Shown piece by piece: positions 63,901 to 64,000 of a DNA stretch of 64,000 bases. Location of the stretch: contig NOWV01000021.1 in NCBI GenBank assembly GCA_003344405.1, positions 434,001 through 498,000 of the forward strand, written 5' to 3'. A model generated the notes under the pieces. That model did no database searches and was not told the DNA's origin. It worked only from the letters and a program-made list of their open reading frames with translations. The position numbers and the translations under genes are program-made. Position 1 is the stretch's first letter. Each line of letters starts with the position of its first letter. This DNA is from Trichoplax sp. H2. Lineage: Eukaryota > Placozoa > Uniplacotomia > Trichoplacea.

Positions 63901-64000
63901 CAATCTTGGACTGCTTCATAGATAAAACACTATGTCGTAAAATTGAAATTGGTCTAAAATTACCTTTTCTTTCAACGGGCTGCTTTAGTGTATTCAGTGA
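60952..64000. other. Right end: SR promoter side, AT tract and GTAC repeats, no gene assigned
   Basis: An (AT)n tract lies at 61008-61035. GTAC motifs occur at 61448-61475, 62138-62167, 62333, 62905-63130 and 63240-63290. Plus-strand open stretch 61945-62130 and a short ATG frame at 63640 (MYRLKMNDEDSRRALIAQK then stop) have no family match. Confidence 0.4.
62929..63128. repeat. Direct duplication inside a GTAC array
   Basis: The block AGATCGCGCACAGAAAGACA onward, ending CAGTCATTGGATGGCT, occurs at about 62931-62996 and again at 63056-63128, spaced about 126 bases, with GTAC pentamers between. Confidence 0.75.

Overview
The window looks like nuclear DNA of an early-branching animal. It is AT-rich, its genes are short and cut by many GT-AG introns (most about 100 to 750 bases), and the proteins are animal types: a Pellino ubiquitin ligase, a CCDC61 basal-body protein, a two-RRM SR splicing factor and a selenocysteine-type selenophosphate synthetase. 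A placozoan would fit the compact layout and gene set, but that is an inference I cannot test here. Two 20-base N runs show it is an assembled scaffold.

Layout. Bases 1-935 are a diverged tandem repeat of about 180 bases. NOP53 (minus, 3739-7007) and a serine tRNA (plus, 7369-7450) sit head to head around a small GTAC-palindrome array. TIMM50 (minus, 9951-12380) follows, with a 22-base microexon. An ADF/cofilin gene (minus, 14491-15218, with a probable Met-only first exon near 16795) comes next. A repeat-rich stretch with a MITE-like inverted repeat fills 16.9-21.4 kb. COA6 (minus, 21454-22563) and a dense GTAC array (to 23.5 kb) precede CCDC61 (plus, 14 exons, 24440-28356). From 28.4 to 47.6 kb there is little recognisable coding sequence. 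That stretch holds a segmental duplication, a broken ADF-like copy, two tandem repeat blocks, two duplications that flank N gaps, and a few unassigned exon-like segments. The right part is gene-dense again: Pellino (plus, 47687-51104), a candidate small membrane protein with an in-frame TGA (minus, 53221-54314), SEPHS2 (plus, 54845-57311) with a SECIS element, and an SRSF4/5/6-type gene (minus, 57938-60951). The last 3 kb are repeats and unassigned sequence.

The most notable result is SEPHS2. Its active-site codon is an in-frame TGA inside KG-TGA-GCKVPQ, and 146 bases after the stop codon there is a SECIS-like hairpin with the ATGA/TGAT core, a perfect 9-bp helix and an apical AA at the usual spacing. 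A gene caller that reads TGA only as stop would lose the active-site end of the enzyme. Otherwise the genes are mostly housekeeping: ribosome assembly (NOP53), mitochondrial import (TIMM50), cytochrome oxidase assembly (COA6), actin turnover (cofilin), splicing (SRSF), cilium or centriole structure (CCDC61), selenium metabolism (SEPHS2) and innate-type signalling (Pellino). They do not form a pathway cluster. Exon coordinates below were read by hand from splice signals, phase and family similarity; all phases were checked to join in frame unless stated.
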